Shown: one piece after another, positions 1 to 6,188 of the stretch | Position numbering within the stretch: position 1 is the stretch's first letter | Layout of the letters: the number at the start of each line of letters is the position of its first letter | Assembly: GCA_003978675.1 (NCBI GenBank) | Contig: QNYP01000059.1 | Span: forward strand, 1-12,884 | Length of the DNA stretch: 12,884 nucleotides | Origin: Hydrogenothermus sp. | Lineage (GTDB): Bacteria > Aquificota > Aquificia > Aquificales > Hydrogenothermaceae | Reading direction: 5' to 3' | The notes under the pieces: model-generated | What the model was told of the DNA's origin: nothing | The model's database searches: none | What the model saw: the letters and a program-made list of their open reading frames with translations, nothing else | Translations under genes and position numbers: made by a program

Positions 1-1044
1 TATCCATTTTTAAAAGAAGCAAACAGCCAGAGCCTACAAGAAAGTGTAAAGAACCTTGACAGAGCATATAAAAGCTTTTTCAAAGGAGAAGCAGGATTTC
101 CAAAATTCAAAAAGAAAAAATCAAAGCAAACAGTTCACATACCACAGCACTTTGCAATAGAAAGAGTAAGCAAGAAAAGAGGATTACTCAAAATACCAAA
201 GCTAAAAACACCAATTCCAATAAAAATGCATAGGGATATAGAAGGGCAAATAAGAAGCATAAGCATAACCAAAACACCAGATGGTAAATACTATCTCAAT
301 GTGCTAACCAAAAGAGAAATACAGCCACTAAAACCAGCAAATAAGACAGTAGGAATAGATGTAGGGATAAAAGAATTTGCAATAATACATAATGGAGAAA
401 AAACACTTCATATAGAAAATCCAAAATACTTACAAAAGACAGAAAAAAGGCTAATCAGACTCCAAAGACAACTATCAAGAAAACAAAAAGGAAGCAAGAA
501 CTGGGAAAAAGCAAGACAAAAGGTAGCAAGACAACATCAAAAAATAGTAAACCAGAGAAAAGACTTTCTCCACAAGGTATCAACTGCGATAACCAAGCAG
601 TATGATACTATTGTGGTAGAAAGTCTAAACATAAAAGGGATGATACAAAACAAAAAGCTATCAAAACAGATAGCAGATGTAAGCTGGTATGAATTTAAGA
701 GGATGCTTGAATACAAATCAAAATGGTATGGAAGAAAGATAATAAAATCAGACAGATTTTATGCAAGCAGTAAGCAGTGTAATGTATGTGGATATAAGAA
801 TAACCAGCTTACATTATCAGTAAGAAAATGGCAGTGTCCAGTATGTGGGACAAAGCACGATAGAGACGAGAATGCAAGTAAAAATCTATACCAGATAGGG
901 CTCACCCACCTAACGAGCGGTAGGGCAGGAACTGTCCGAGCTCAAGCCTGTGGAGCTGGCACTGTCGGCGGAATGGGAGATAAGTCCCAGTCTACGAGAC
1001 ATCCAGCTGTGAAGCAGGAAGCTCCTCAATTTATTGAGGAGTAG
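1..1044 (+). CDS. tnpB: TnpB, RNA-guided endonuclease of IS200/IS605 family (5'-truncated by window edge)
   Basis: TnpB is the transposon-encoded, omega-RNA-guided DNA nuclease related to Cas12; it helps the element persist by cutting vacated sites. The frame is open from base 1, so the first ATG (226) is internal. The upstream codons read YPFLKEANSQSL and later GFPKFKKK, which belong to the N-terminal OrfB domain. RuvC-I is VGIDVGIKEFA (Asp at 358-360), RuvC-II is VVESLNIKGM (Glu at 619-621) and RuvC-III is HDRDENASKN (Asp at 865-867). A four-Cys zinc ribbon, CNVC...CPVC (about 778-849), sits between RuvC-II and RuvC-III. All catalytic residues visible are intact, so this looks like a working nuclease. 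The last ~50 codons have composition unlike the rest because they overlap the guide-RNA scaffold. Roughly 30-50 N-terminal residues are probably missing off the left edge. Confidence 0.93.
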   Translation, partial: YPFLKEANSQSLQESVKNLDRAYKSFFKGEAGFPKFKKKKSKQTVHIPQHFAIERVSKKRGLLKIPKLKTPIPIKMHRDIEGQIRSISITKTPDGKYYLNVLTKREIQPLKPANKTVGIDVGIKEFAIIHNGEKTLHIENPKYLQKTEKRLIRLQRQLSRKQKGSKNWEKARQKVARQHQKIVNQRKDFLHKVSTAITKQYDTIVVESLNIKGMIQNKKLSKQIADVSWYEFKRMLEYKSKWYGRKIIKSDRFYASSKQCNVCGYKNNQLTLSVRKWQCPVCGTKHDRDENASKNLYQIGLTHLTSGRAGTVRAQACGAGTVGGMGDKSQSTRHPAVKQEAPQFIEE

Positions 1045-1065
1045 TTCACACCTGAAACTGAACTA
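898..1065 (+). ncRNA. Putative omega RNA (reRNA) scaffold plus guide of TnpB
   Basis: In characterised TnpB systems the guide RNA is made from the 3' end of tnpB through the right end into flanking DNA. Here the last ~150 bases of the gene turn GC-richer and are full of short inverted repeats: AGCTC/GAGCT (939-943 / 953-957), TGGGA/TCCCA (974-978 / 985-989) and the terminal CTCCTCAA/TTGAGGAG hairpin (1022-1041). The sequence around GAAGCAGGAAGC (1013-1024) is typical of right ends in this family. The guide would begin just after the element, about 1050, and read ACCTGAAACTGAACT. The 5' boundary and the exact guide start are inferred, not seen. Confidence 0.6.
1022..1041 (+). repeat. Right-end hairpin of the IS element
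   Basis: CTCCTCAA (1022-1029) pairs perfectly with TTGAGGAG (1034-1041) around a TTTA loop. In IS200/IS605 elements such a subterminal hairpin is the site TnpA binds on single-stranded DNA, and it also forms the last stem of the TnpB guide-RNA scaffold. It lies inside the final codons of tnpB, just before the TAG stop at 1042-1044. Confidence 0.75.
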
Positions 1066-2626
1066 CAAATTTAGTCCATTTTCCGTATTCACTTTCAACA
1101 TAAATATTTCCGTTATGGCTTCTTATAATTTTGTAAACCATCGGAAGTCCTAAACCTGTTCCTTTTTGTTTAGTAGTAAAAAATGGCTTGAAAACTTTAT
1201 CTAAATGTTCATTTTTAATTCCTACTCCATTATCTTCTATTTCTAAAACCACATACTTATTATTTTTATCTTTTTTTAAGTAAGTAGATATCTTTACAAA
1301 CTTTTCTTTTTCATTTTTTTCTTTCACTGCATCTAAAGCATTTAATAGCATATTAAATAAGACTTGTTTTATCATATTCTTATCAAATTCAAATTTAGGG
1401 ATGTTTTCTAGATTTACTATTAACTTTACATTTTCATAATCAAAATCATCCTTTAAAAGCTTTACTGTGTGTTTTACTTCTTCATTCAAATCATTTAGCT
1501 GAAACTTTGGCTCTAAAAGTTTTGAAAAATTTAGAAACGAAACAGTCATTTCGTTTAGTCTATTAACTTCGTCTTTTATTACACCAGAAAACTCTTTTAC
1601 AATTTCATTATTAATATTTTGTTTCATATAGGTTGCAGCGTTTCCTATTGCATATAGGGCATTTTTTATTTCATGCGCAATCTTTGCACTCATTTCTCCC
1701 ATAGTAGCCATACAATTTAAAGCTTCTCTTTCTTTATAGGCTTCTTCTAGTTTATTTAGATAGTCTTTTAATGATGCAATCATTATACAAAAACTGAAAT
1801 AAAGCTCTTCTATTTCATCTTTTGCTAATTGTTGATATTTTTCACACTTTACACATTCTTTGATTGCAGTTTCTCCAAGTTTATCCAAGTCTTCTTGTGG
1901 GGTATGTGATACTATCCAACAGTTTTCAATTATATTTTTAGGACACTCTTTGTTTTTGTCCTTTTTTAAAGGCTCATCTAAAATTTTTGCATGTTTAAAA
2001 TCTTTTGTTGTTATATCAAATATTTTTTCTTTTAGATTTATTAGTGGTTTTATAATTATTCCTGTTATTAAAAATGTTCCTATGAAGGAAGCAATTATTA
2101 CAAAAAGTGTAATTGTAAAACCTTGAATTATAAAAGATATAATCTCATCATCTACATTTTGCTTTATAAGACTTTGATCATAGTTAACAACTACATAACC
2201 AAGAGTATCTCCATTTATTTGGACTTTGTAAAATAGTTTAGTTTTAGGGTAAGTATTATTAATAACTAATATCTTGTCTGTATTGCTGAAAATTTTTAAT
2301 ACATCTTTTTTATCATTTCCAATATAATCCCATTTATCGCTACCTATTACCCTCCCATCTTTAGATAGAACTAAAATGTCTTTTACTTCTGGAATTTCTT
2401 TCAATTTTTGTATCATTTCATCAATTTTATCTAATCTATTTATTACAAAACTTTCCTTATAACTTTCTACTATGCTTTTGACTGTGTCTATTATTGAATT
2501 ATTTTTTTCTTGGATTAGTTTTTGTTCAAATATAACAGTAGTTAAGAAAATAGCTCCAAGTAGTAGTGCTAGTATGTAAACTGATACTGCTAAAGAAGCC
2601 TTCCATTTAATTGAGAACTTTTTCAT
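1046..2626 (-). CDS. Membrane-bound sensor histidine kinase with cysteine-rich linker
   Basis: Two-component sensor kinase, 526 residues. TM1 is about residues 10-33, the periplasmic sensor part 34-164 and TM2 about 165-192, followed by a HAMP-like linker. A cysteine-bearing insert (C228, C236-W237, C258, C261, also C280 and C305) precedes the dimerisation helix. The H-box is AKIAHEIKN (His318), the N-box NMLLNALDA, G1 EDNGVGI, the F-box FKPFFTTK and G2 GTGLGLPMVYKI, so the ATPase core is complete and of the NtrB/ZraS-like type that often pairs with an NtrC-family regulator. The ATG overlaps the stop of the PhnD-like gene (ATGA), implying coupled translation. The final codons read QFQV and the TGA (1046-1048) falls in the insertion element's end, so the natural C-terminus may have been changed by a few residues. 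No response regulator is visible. The ligand is unknown. Confidence 0.92.
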   Translation of the reverse strand: MKKFSIKWKASLAVSVYILALLLGAIFLTTVIFEQKLIQEKNNSIIDTVKSIVESYKESFVINRLDKIDEMIQKLKEIPEVKDILVLSKDGRVIGSDKWDYIGNDKKDVLKIFSNTDKILVINNTYPKTKLFYKVQINGDTLGYVVVNYDQSLIKQNVDDEIISFIIQGFTITLFVIIASFIGTFLITGIIIKPLINLKEKIFDITTKDFKHAKILDEPLKKDKNKECPKNIIENCWIVSHTPQEDLDKLGETAIKECVKCEKYQQLAKDEIEELYFSFCIMIASLKDYLNKLEEAYKEREALNCMATMGEMSAKIAHEIKNALYAIGNAATYMKQNINNEIVKEFSGVIKDEVNRLNEMTVSFLNFSKLLEPKFQLNDLNEEVKHTVKLLKDDFDYENVKLIVNLENIPKFEFDKNMIKQVLFNMLLNALDAVKEKNEKEKFVKISTYLKKDKNNKYVVLEIEDNGVGIKNEHLDKVFKPFFTTKQKGTGLGLPMVYKIIRSHNGNIYVESEYGKWTKFVVQFQV

Positions 2627-3438
2627 TTTAAAATTGGATAAAGTTTTAATATGTTTTTATAATTTTTAATAAGTTTTAAATCTTTTTCTTTTACTTTTAC
2701 AAATCCATCTATACCTATTTCTTTTAAAATTTTTTTCTCTTTAAGTGAAAATAAGGCATTTTTCAAATTTTCCTTTTCGGGAAAACATTTTTTTATAAAA
2801 AGTATATATCGTGGTACATAAGGGGTTTTTATTAAGATTTTAAGTTTTCCTTTTGAATATTTGTAGAAACTTTCTTCATTAACTCCTGCCCCGTCTGCAA
2901 AACCTGCAATTACATTTAATATAGCTCCTTTATCTGTTCCAGAACTCCATAAATCTATTAAATCTTCATGTCTAATCCCTATTCTATAAAGAACATAAAG
3001 AGGCATAATTGCATTACTTGCACATATAGAACTTCCAAGGGTTAAAGTTTTTCCTTTTAAGTCCTTGATTGAGTTTATACCACTATCTTTTCTTACTGCC
3101 CAGACTCCAGCTTCAAAAATAGTTCCATTTATGCTTAAAAATGCAATAGGTAAAGCCTGTTTTTTTTCATTTGCCATGAAAAAAACAACAGGACAGGCAA
3201 TTCCTATATCAATTTTATTCATTTGATATAAGGTTAAAAATCTATTTGCTTTTTTTACAATTTGTAGTTTTACAGGTTTAGTAAGTTTTGAGGATAAATA
3301 TTTGGCAAGTGTAGAATATCTTTTATATTCTAAAATTGGATCTTCTGAGGATAAAACTGCAAGTGTGTAAAAATCCTTTGCAAAAGAATAACAAAAAAAG
3401 AAAAGGAAAAATAAAAGAATTAAACTACTTCTTACCAT
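2623..3438 (-). CDS. Secreted PhnD-like (phosphate/phosphonate-type) solute-binding protein, probable sensor partner
   Basis: 271 residues with a Sec signal peptide (hydrophobic 5-19, likely cut after SFA at 20). The mature part resembles the PhnD/TtrS-type periplasmic binding fold: an early LAVLSSEDP strand, LAKYLSSKL helix, DIGIACPVVFF segment, IKDLKGKTLTLGS (the 'DLKGK' hinge strand) and WSSGTDKGAILNVIAGFADGAGV. Known members bind oxyanions or phosphonates for ABC transporters. Others, such as AioX and the sensor part of TtrS, feed histidine kinases. There is no permease or ATPase gene here, and the gene overlaps the kinase by 4 bases (ATGA) and the DsrE-like gene by 14. I therefore infer a sensing role in the periplasm. 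C82 and C139 lie in segments near the expected ligand cleft. A clear Shine-Dalgarno AAAGGA precedes the ATG. Ligand unknown. Confidence 0.82.
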   Translation of the reverse strand: MVRSSLILLFFLFFFCYSFAKDFYTLAVLSSEDPILEYKRYSTLAKYLSSKLTKPVKLQIVKKANRFLTLYQMNKIDIGIACPVVFFMANEKKQALPIAFLSINGTIFEAGVWAVRKDSGINSIKDLKGKTLTLGSSICASNAIMPLYVLYRIGIRHEDLIDLWSSGTDKGAILNVIAGFADGAGVNEESFYKYSKGKLKILIKTPYVPRYILFIKKCFPEKENLKNALFSLKEKKILKEIGIDGFVKVKEKDLKLIKNYKNILKLYPILK

Positions 3439-3946
3439 ACTTTTCCTTTATTGATTTCATATCCCATGTTAAAGTTGGAACTAGCCTGTATCCTTCTTCT
3501 TCAAGTGCAGCTAGTTTAGCTACTCCTGCAGGTGTAATTGTAGCAAATGGAAGAATATCTTCTCTAGAAAATCCCATGTACTTTAAAGCGTTATTACAAA
3601 CGTAGAATTTTATCCCATAACTTTCGTAAAATGATTTCATCCTTTCTATAATTTCTTTGAATTTTTCTTGGTTTTGCTTAGCAAAAATAGCCACTTCAGG
3701 ACCATGGCTAACTACTACTATTTCGACTTCTGCAAGAGGAGAGTAGTTTGTGTATGCCTTTAAATGATTTGAAATATAGTTTAATGCTTGATTTACATTT
3801 TCAGGTGAAGGCAAATTCCAATCATAAACAACTCTTACTGTAGGATATGTTTCATCTGATACTTCAAACTCTGCTAACTTTTCCTTGGCGAATAAATTTG
3901 AAGATAATAGTATTATCAAACTTAAAATCACAGATAAAACTTTCAT
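3425..3946 (-). CDS. Secreted DsrE/DsrF-like protein
   Basis: 173 residues. A signal peptide (residues 1-20, likely cut after NLFA) predicts export, whereas classical DsrE proteins are cytoplasmic. The mature part follows the DsrE/F-like (COG1416-type) pattern: VRVVYDWN, an AEVEIVVVSHGPEV strand, a helix IIERMKSFYESYGIKFYVCNNAL with C117 at the place where the family keeps a conserved Cys, then ILPFATITPAGVAKLAALEEEGY. DsrE-family proteins take part in sulfur (persulfide) transfer, and a periplasmic version could carry or sense reduced sulfur, but this is inference. It is first in a three-gene set with the binding protein and the kinase. AGAGG lies 8 bases before the ATG, and 62 very AT-rich bases separate it from queF. 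Confidence 0.78.
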   Translation of the reverse strand: MKVLSVILSLIILLSSNLFAKEKLAEFEVSDETYPTVRVVYDWNLPSPENVNQALNYISNHLKAYTNYSPLAEVEIVVVSHGPEVAIFAKQNQEKFKEIIERMKSFYESYGIKFYVCNNALKYMGFSREDILPFATITPAGVAKLAALEEEGYRLVPTLTWDMKSIKEKYGKK

Positions 3947-4008
3947 AGTGCCTACCTCTAAGTAAAGCTTTATATTTAAATATAATAATATATATTTTAT
4001 ATAAAAAT
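3947..4008 (-). promoter_or_regulatory. AT-rich gap, possible promoter for the DsrE-like/PhnD-like/kinase set
   Basis: This is the largest gap in the minus-strand gene run. Nearly all of 3961-4008 is A or T. On the minus strand it offers several TATATT/TATTAT-type -10 candidates in front of the Shine-Dalgarno (complement of 3954-3960), but no convincing -35 box. It also contains the small palindrome TATTTAAATA (3973-3982). No terminator-like GC hairpin follows queF. The promoter call rests on composition and position only. Confidence 0.3.
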
Positions 4009-4395
4009 CTACTTATTATTTTCAGAAGATACCTTTATGATAGTTTTTACATTACCCCTAGGATTCCAATCACCAATTACTTCTAAAAATCTAGGTTTTA
4101 ATAAGTTATATAAATCTTCATAAATTTTGTTTGTAGCTTCTTCGTGAGATATGTATTTGTTTCTATATTTATTAAGGTAAAGTTTTAAAGATTTGAGTTC
4201 TACAATTGTTTTATCTGGAATATATCTTATTTTTATAGTTGCATAATCTGGATAGCCAGAGCGGGGACATAAACAGGAAAACTCTGGAAAAGTAATATCT
4301 ATTGTGTAATTCCTATCAGGATAAGGATTATCCCAAGGTTCTAGTTTTGCTTCTAATATTTCTTTTTCTCCGTATTTTAATTCTTTTTTTTCCAT
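4009..4395 (-). CDS. queF: NADPH-dependent preQ0 reductase QueF (short type)
   Basis: QueF reduces the nitrile of 7-cyano-7-deazaguanine (preQ0) to preQ1 with NADPH, a step in making the queuosine base of tRNA. The 128 residues fit the unimodular, YkvM-like form. The catalytic Cys is C43 in SCLCPRSGYPD, with D50 seven residues later, the same spacing as the known Cys/Asp pair. The QueF signature is ELKSLKLYLNKYRNK (66-80), followed by the substrate-binding HEE (84-86), and GDWNPRG lies near the end. PRSGYPD differs slightly from the common PxTGQPD, and C41 is an extra Cys beside the active site. The start follows ispA directly with no gap, with an AGAGAGG Shine-Dalgarno inside the end of that gene. 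Confidence 0.93.
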   Translation of the reverse strand: MEKKELKYGEKEILEAKLEPWDNPYPDRNYTIDITFPEFSCLCPRSGYPDYATIKIRYIPDKTIVELKSLKLYLNKYRNKYISHEEATNKIYEDLYNLLKPRFLEVIGDWNPRGNVKTIIKVSSENNK

Positions 4396-5265
4396 TTATA
4401 CCTCTCTTTGAATTATAAATTTTGCAAGCTCAACCAAAGTTTCATTTTCTTTAAATATACTAATACTTTCTATTGCTTTTTCAATATGAGATTTTGCAAT
4501 TTCTTTTGACTGTTTTAATCCATAAATTGATGGATAAGTTAGTTTGTTTTGATTTATATCTTTGCCTACTGTTTTTCCAAGTTTTTCTGTATCTCCTATA
4601 ACATCTAAAACATCATCCCAAATTTGAAATGCCATTCCTATGTTATATCCATAAGTTCTTAAAGCTTGCCTTTTTTCTTCATTAGCATCTGCAAGAACTG
4701 CACCTATTTCACAGCAAGCCTGTATAAATTTTGTCGTTTTATTTTCATGGATAAATTTTATGTCTTGGAAACTTCCTTCTTTTTCAGCAAGGATATCTCC
4801 AGCTTGCCCAGCAACCATTCCATATATACCAGTATTTTTTGCTAATATATTTATAATTTTTACTATTTTCTCAGGATCTAGATTTACAGAAGAAATTTTT
4901 TCAAATGCATGTGTAAGTAAACCATCTCCAGCAAGTATTGCAATGGCTTCTCCGAATACTTTATGGCAAGTTGGTTTGCCTCTTCTTAAATCATCGTTGT
5001 CCATTGATGGAAGATCATCATGTATAAGTGAATATGTATGTATCATTTCAATTGCAATTGCTATATCTAAGAAAATATCTGTATTATTTTTCCCACATAT
5101 TTTTGCACTTTCAAACATTAAAAATGGTCTAATTCTTTTTCCACCAGCATTTAAACTGTAATGCATTGCATCAAAAAGTTTTTGGGGGATACCTACTTTT
5201 AGCTGATTTTTAAGATGTTTGTTAAACCATATAGAAAATTCTTTAAGTTTTTCCTTTATAGCCAT
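4396..5265 (-). CDS. ispA: Polyprenyl synthetase (farnesyl/geranylgeranyl diphosphate synthase type)
   Basis: A trans-prenyltransferase of 289 residues that condenses IPP with allylic diphosphates in the cytoplasm. It has NAGGKRIRP (IPP binding, 39-47), the first Asp-rich motif DDLPSMDNDDLRRGKP (D83, D84, D88) with the two-residue insertion typical of bacterial short-chain enzymes, GDGLL, GQAGD, KTTK and the second motif QIWDDVLD (D217, D218, D221), plus GKDINQNKLTYP. The residues before the first motif (HTYSLIHDD) closely match E. coli IspA, so farnesyl diphosphate is a likely product, but a geranylgeranyl product cannot be excluded from sequence alone. The ATG overlaps the yraN stop by one base (TAATG), suggesting coupled translation. 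Confidence 0.9.
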   Translation of the reverse strand: MAIKEKLKEFSIWFNKHLKNQLKVGIPQKLFDAMHYSLNAGGKRIRPFLMFESAKICGKNNTDIFLDIAIAIEMIHTYSLIHDDLPSMDNDDLRRGKPTCHKVFGEAIAILAGDGLLTHAFEKISSVNLDPEKIVKIINILAKNTGIYGMVAGQAGDILAEKEGSFQDIKFIHENKTTKFIQACCEIGAVLADANEEKRQALRTYGYNIGMAFQIWDDVLDVIGDTEKLGKTVGKDINQNKLTYPSIYGLKQSKEIAKSHIEKAIESISIFKENETLVELAKFIIQREV

Positions 5266-5612
5266 TATTCCAGATAAAATGCGTTTTCTATGTGATTAAT
5301 ATTTTCTTCTAAAATGGCAATAACATCAAATCTAATTTCTTCGAAGTCTAAGTTGTAATTTTTCAAAAATACTTTTGCAGTATTTATAATTTTTCTTTGT
5401 TTTGTTTTGTCTATGGTTTCTTCAGGATTTCCAAATTTGTTGTAGGATTTACTTCTAACTTCTACAAATACAAGAGTATCTTTATTTTTTGCAATAATAT
5501 CTATTTCTCCATATTTCGTGTAGAAATTTTGTTTTATGATTTTATAGCCTTTGTTTTTTAGATAATTAACTGCTAAATTTTCCTTTTGTATACCTATTTT
5601 TCTTTTATTCAT
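5265..5612 (-). CDS. yraN: YraN/UPF0102 family endonuclease-like protein
   Basis: 115 residues, the usual length for UPF0102. The family has a restriction-endonuclease-like fold whose conserved core is visible here: GxxxENLAVNYLKNKGYKI at the N-terminus, GEIDIIA (35-41) and LVFVEVRSKS (47-56), with the acidic residues E36, D38 and E51 placed as in a PD-(D/E)XK centre, then a KQRKI helix. Its cellular role is not established. Adjacency to rnhB is common in bacteria and is seen here: the ATG overlaps the rnhB stop (ATGA), and its own stop overlaps the start of the prenyltransferase gene. Confidence 0.88.
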   Translation of the reverse strand: MNKRKIGIQKENLAVNYLKNKGYKIIKQNFYTKYGEIDIIAKNKDTLVFVEVRSKSYNKFGNPEETIDKTKQRKIINTAKVFLKNYNLDFEEIRFDVIAILEENINHIENAFYLE

Positions 5613-6184
5613 AACAGTCTAAATGATTTCCTATGAATTGGAGTAATTCCAAATTCTTTTATTTCCTGTTTATGTGTTTTTGTTGGATAGCCTTTATGTT
5701 TATCGAAGGAATGAGGGTAAAGTTGTGAAAATTCTTTCATTATATTGTCTCTGTATACTTTTGCAACAATTGAAGCTGCAGCTACAGATAGGCTCTTTTC
5801 ATCTGCTTTTTTTATGGATATATGTGGGTATGGAAAAAACTTTACAAAATCTGTAATTAAAAAATCAAAATCTGTTTTTAGAGTTTCTAAGGCTCTATAC
5901 ATTGCAAGCTTTGTTGCTTGGTAAATATTTATTCTGTCTATTTCTGTGCTATCTACTATACCTATTCCAATAGCTAAAGCCCTGTATTTTATTTCTTCAA
6001 AGAGTTTTTCTCTTTGTTTTTCTGTTAATTTCTTTGAATCTTTTCTTAAGAAAATATCTATATCAGGAGGGAATATAACAGCAGATGAAACAATAGGGCC
6101 TGCAATAGGCCCTCTACCTGCTTCATCTATACCAACTATTTTTTGAAAACCTTTTTTTCTTAATGAGTTTTCTATTTCAAGCAA
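5609..6184 (-). CDS. rnhB: Ribonuclease HII
   Basis: RNase HII cuts RNA in RNA/DNA hybrids and removes single ribonucleotides from DNA. The 191 residues show VGIDEAGRGPIAGP (catalytic D20, E21), DSKKLTEKQRE, LITDFVKF (D112) and KADEKSLSVAAASIVAKVYRD, then the HKGYPTKTH loop, all diagnostic for type 2 enzymes. The start is a TTG at 6184-6182, four bases after the rplS stop; no ATG or GTG lies nearby in frame before the first motif and no Shine-Dalgarno is apparent, so re-initiation after rplS is likely. The start is the least certain part of the call. Confidence 0.93.
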   Translation of the reverse strand: MLEIENSLRKKGFQKIVGIDEAGRGPIAGPIVSSAVIFPPDIDIFLRKDSKKLTEKQREKLFEEIKYRALAIGIGIVDSTEIDRINIYQATKLAMYRALETLKTDFDFLITDFVKFFPYPHISIKKADEKSLSVAAASIVAKVYRDNIMKEFSQLYPHSFDKHKGYPTKTHKQEIKEFGITPIHRKSFRLL

Positions 6185-6188
6185 TATA

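Larger units (their letters stand above)
1..1049 (+). mobile_element. IS200/IS605-type element, 3' portion with right end
   Basis: The segment contains the 3' part of a tnpB gene, followed at once by the kind of right end known from IS200/IS605 and IS1341-like elements: a GC-richer structured stretch, a perfect hairpin (1022-1041) and a terminal GTAGTTCAC-like sequence (1041-1049). The left end and any tnpA transposase gene would lie left of the window, so I cannot tell whether this is an autonomous IS605/IS608-like element or a tnpB-only one. The right boundary at about 1049 is inferred from the hairpin and the TTCAC; the flank from 1050 onward is histidine-kinase coding sequence. No target-site duplication is expected for this family. 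Confidence 0.8.

Noticed and set aside
1022..1041. Hairpin as a rho-independent terminator for tnpB or the kinase
   Set aside because: There is no T-run after it on either strand, and its position matches the conserved right-end hairpin of the element better.
226..1044. tnpB starting at the ATG at 226
   Set aside because: The frame is open to base 1 and the upstream codons encode recognisable TnpB N-terminal sequence, so 226 is an internal methionine and the gene is cut by the window edge.
1860..2126. Plus-strand open frame of 88 codons opposite the kinase gene
   Set aside because: It lies wholly antisense to a clear kinase, has no recognisable motif and looks like a reverse-strand shadow of AT-rich coding DNA.
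3336..3605. Plus-strand open frame of 89 codons opposite the DsrE-like/PhnD-like junction
   Set aside because: Antisense to two supported genes with signal peptides and ribosome sites, and without a ribosome site or family resemblance of its own.
3425..3946. Cytoplasmic DsrE of a dsrEFH sulfur-oxidation set
   Set aside because: The protein has a clear signal peptide, and there are no dsrF, dsrH or other dsr genes nearby.
4760..5161. Plus-strand open frame of 133 codons opposite the prenyltransferase gene
   Set aside because: The opposite strand carries both Asp-rich motifs of a prenyl synthetase; the plus-strand translation has only shadow-like Ser/Ile/Phe composition.
5674..6146. Two short plus-strand open frames opposite rnhB
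   Set aside because: Antisense to an intact RNase HII gene; no independent support.
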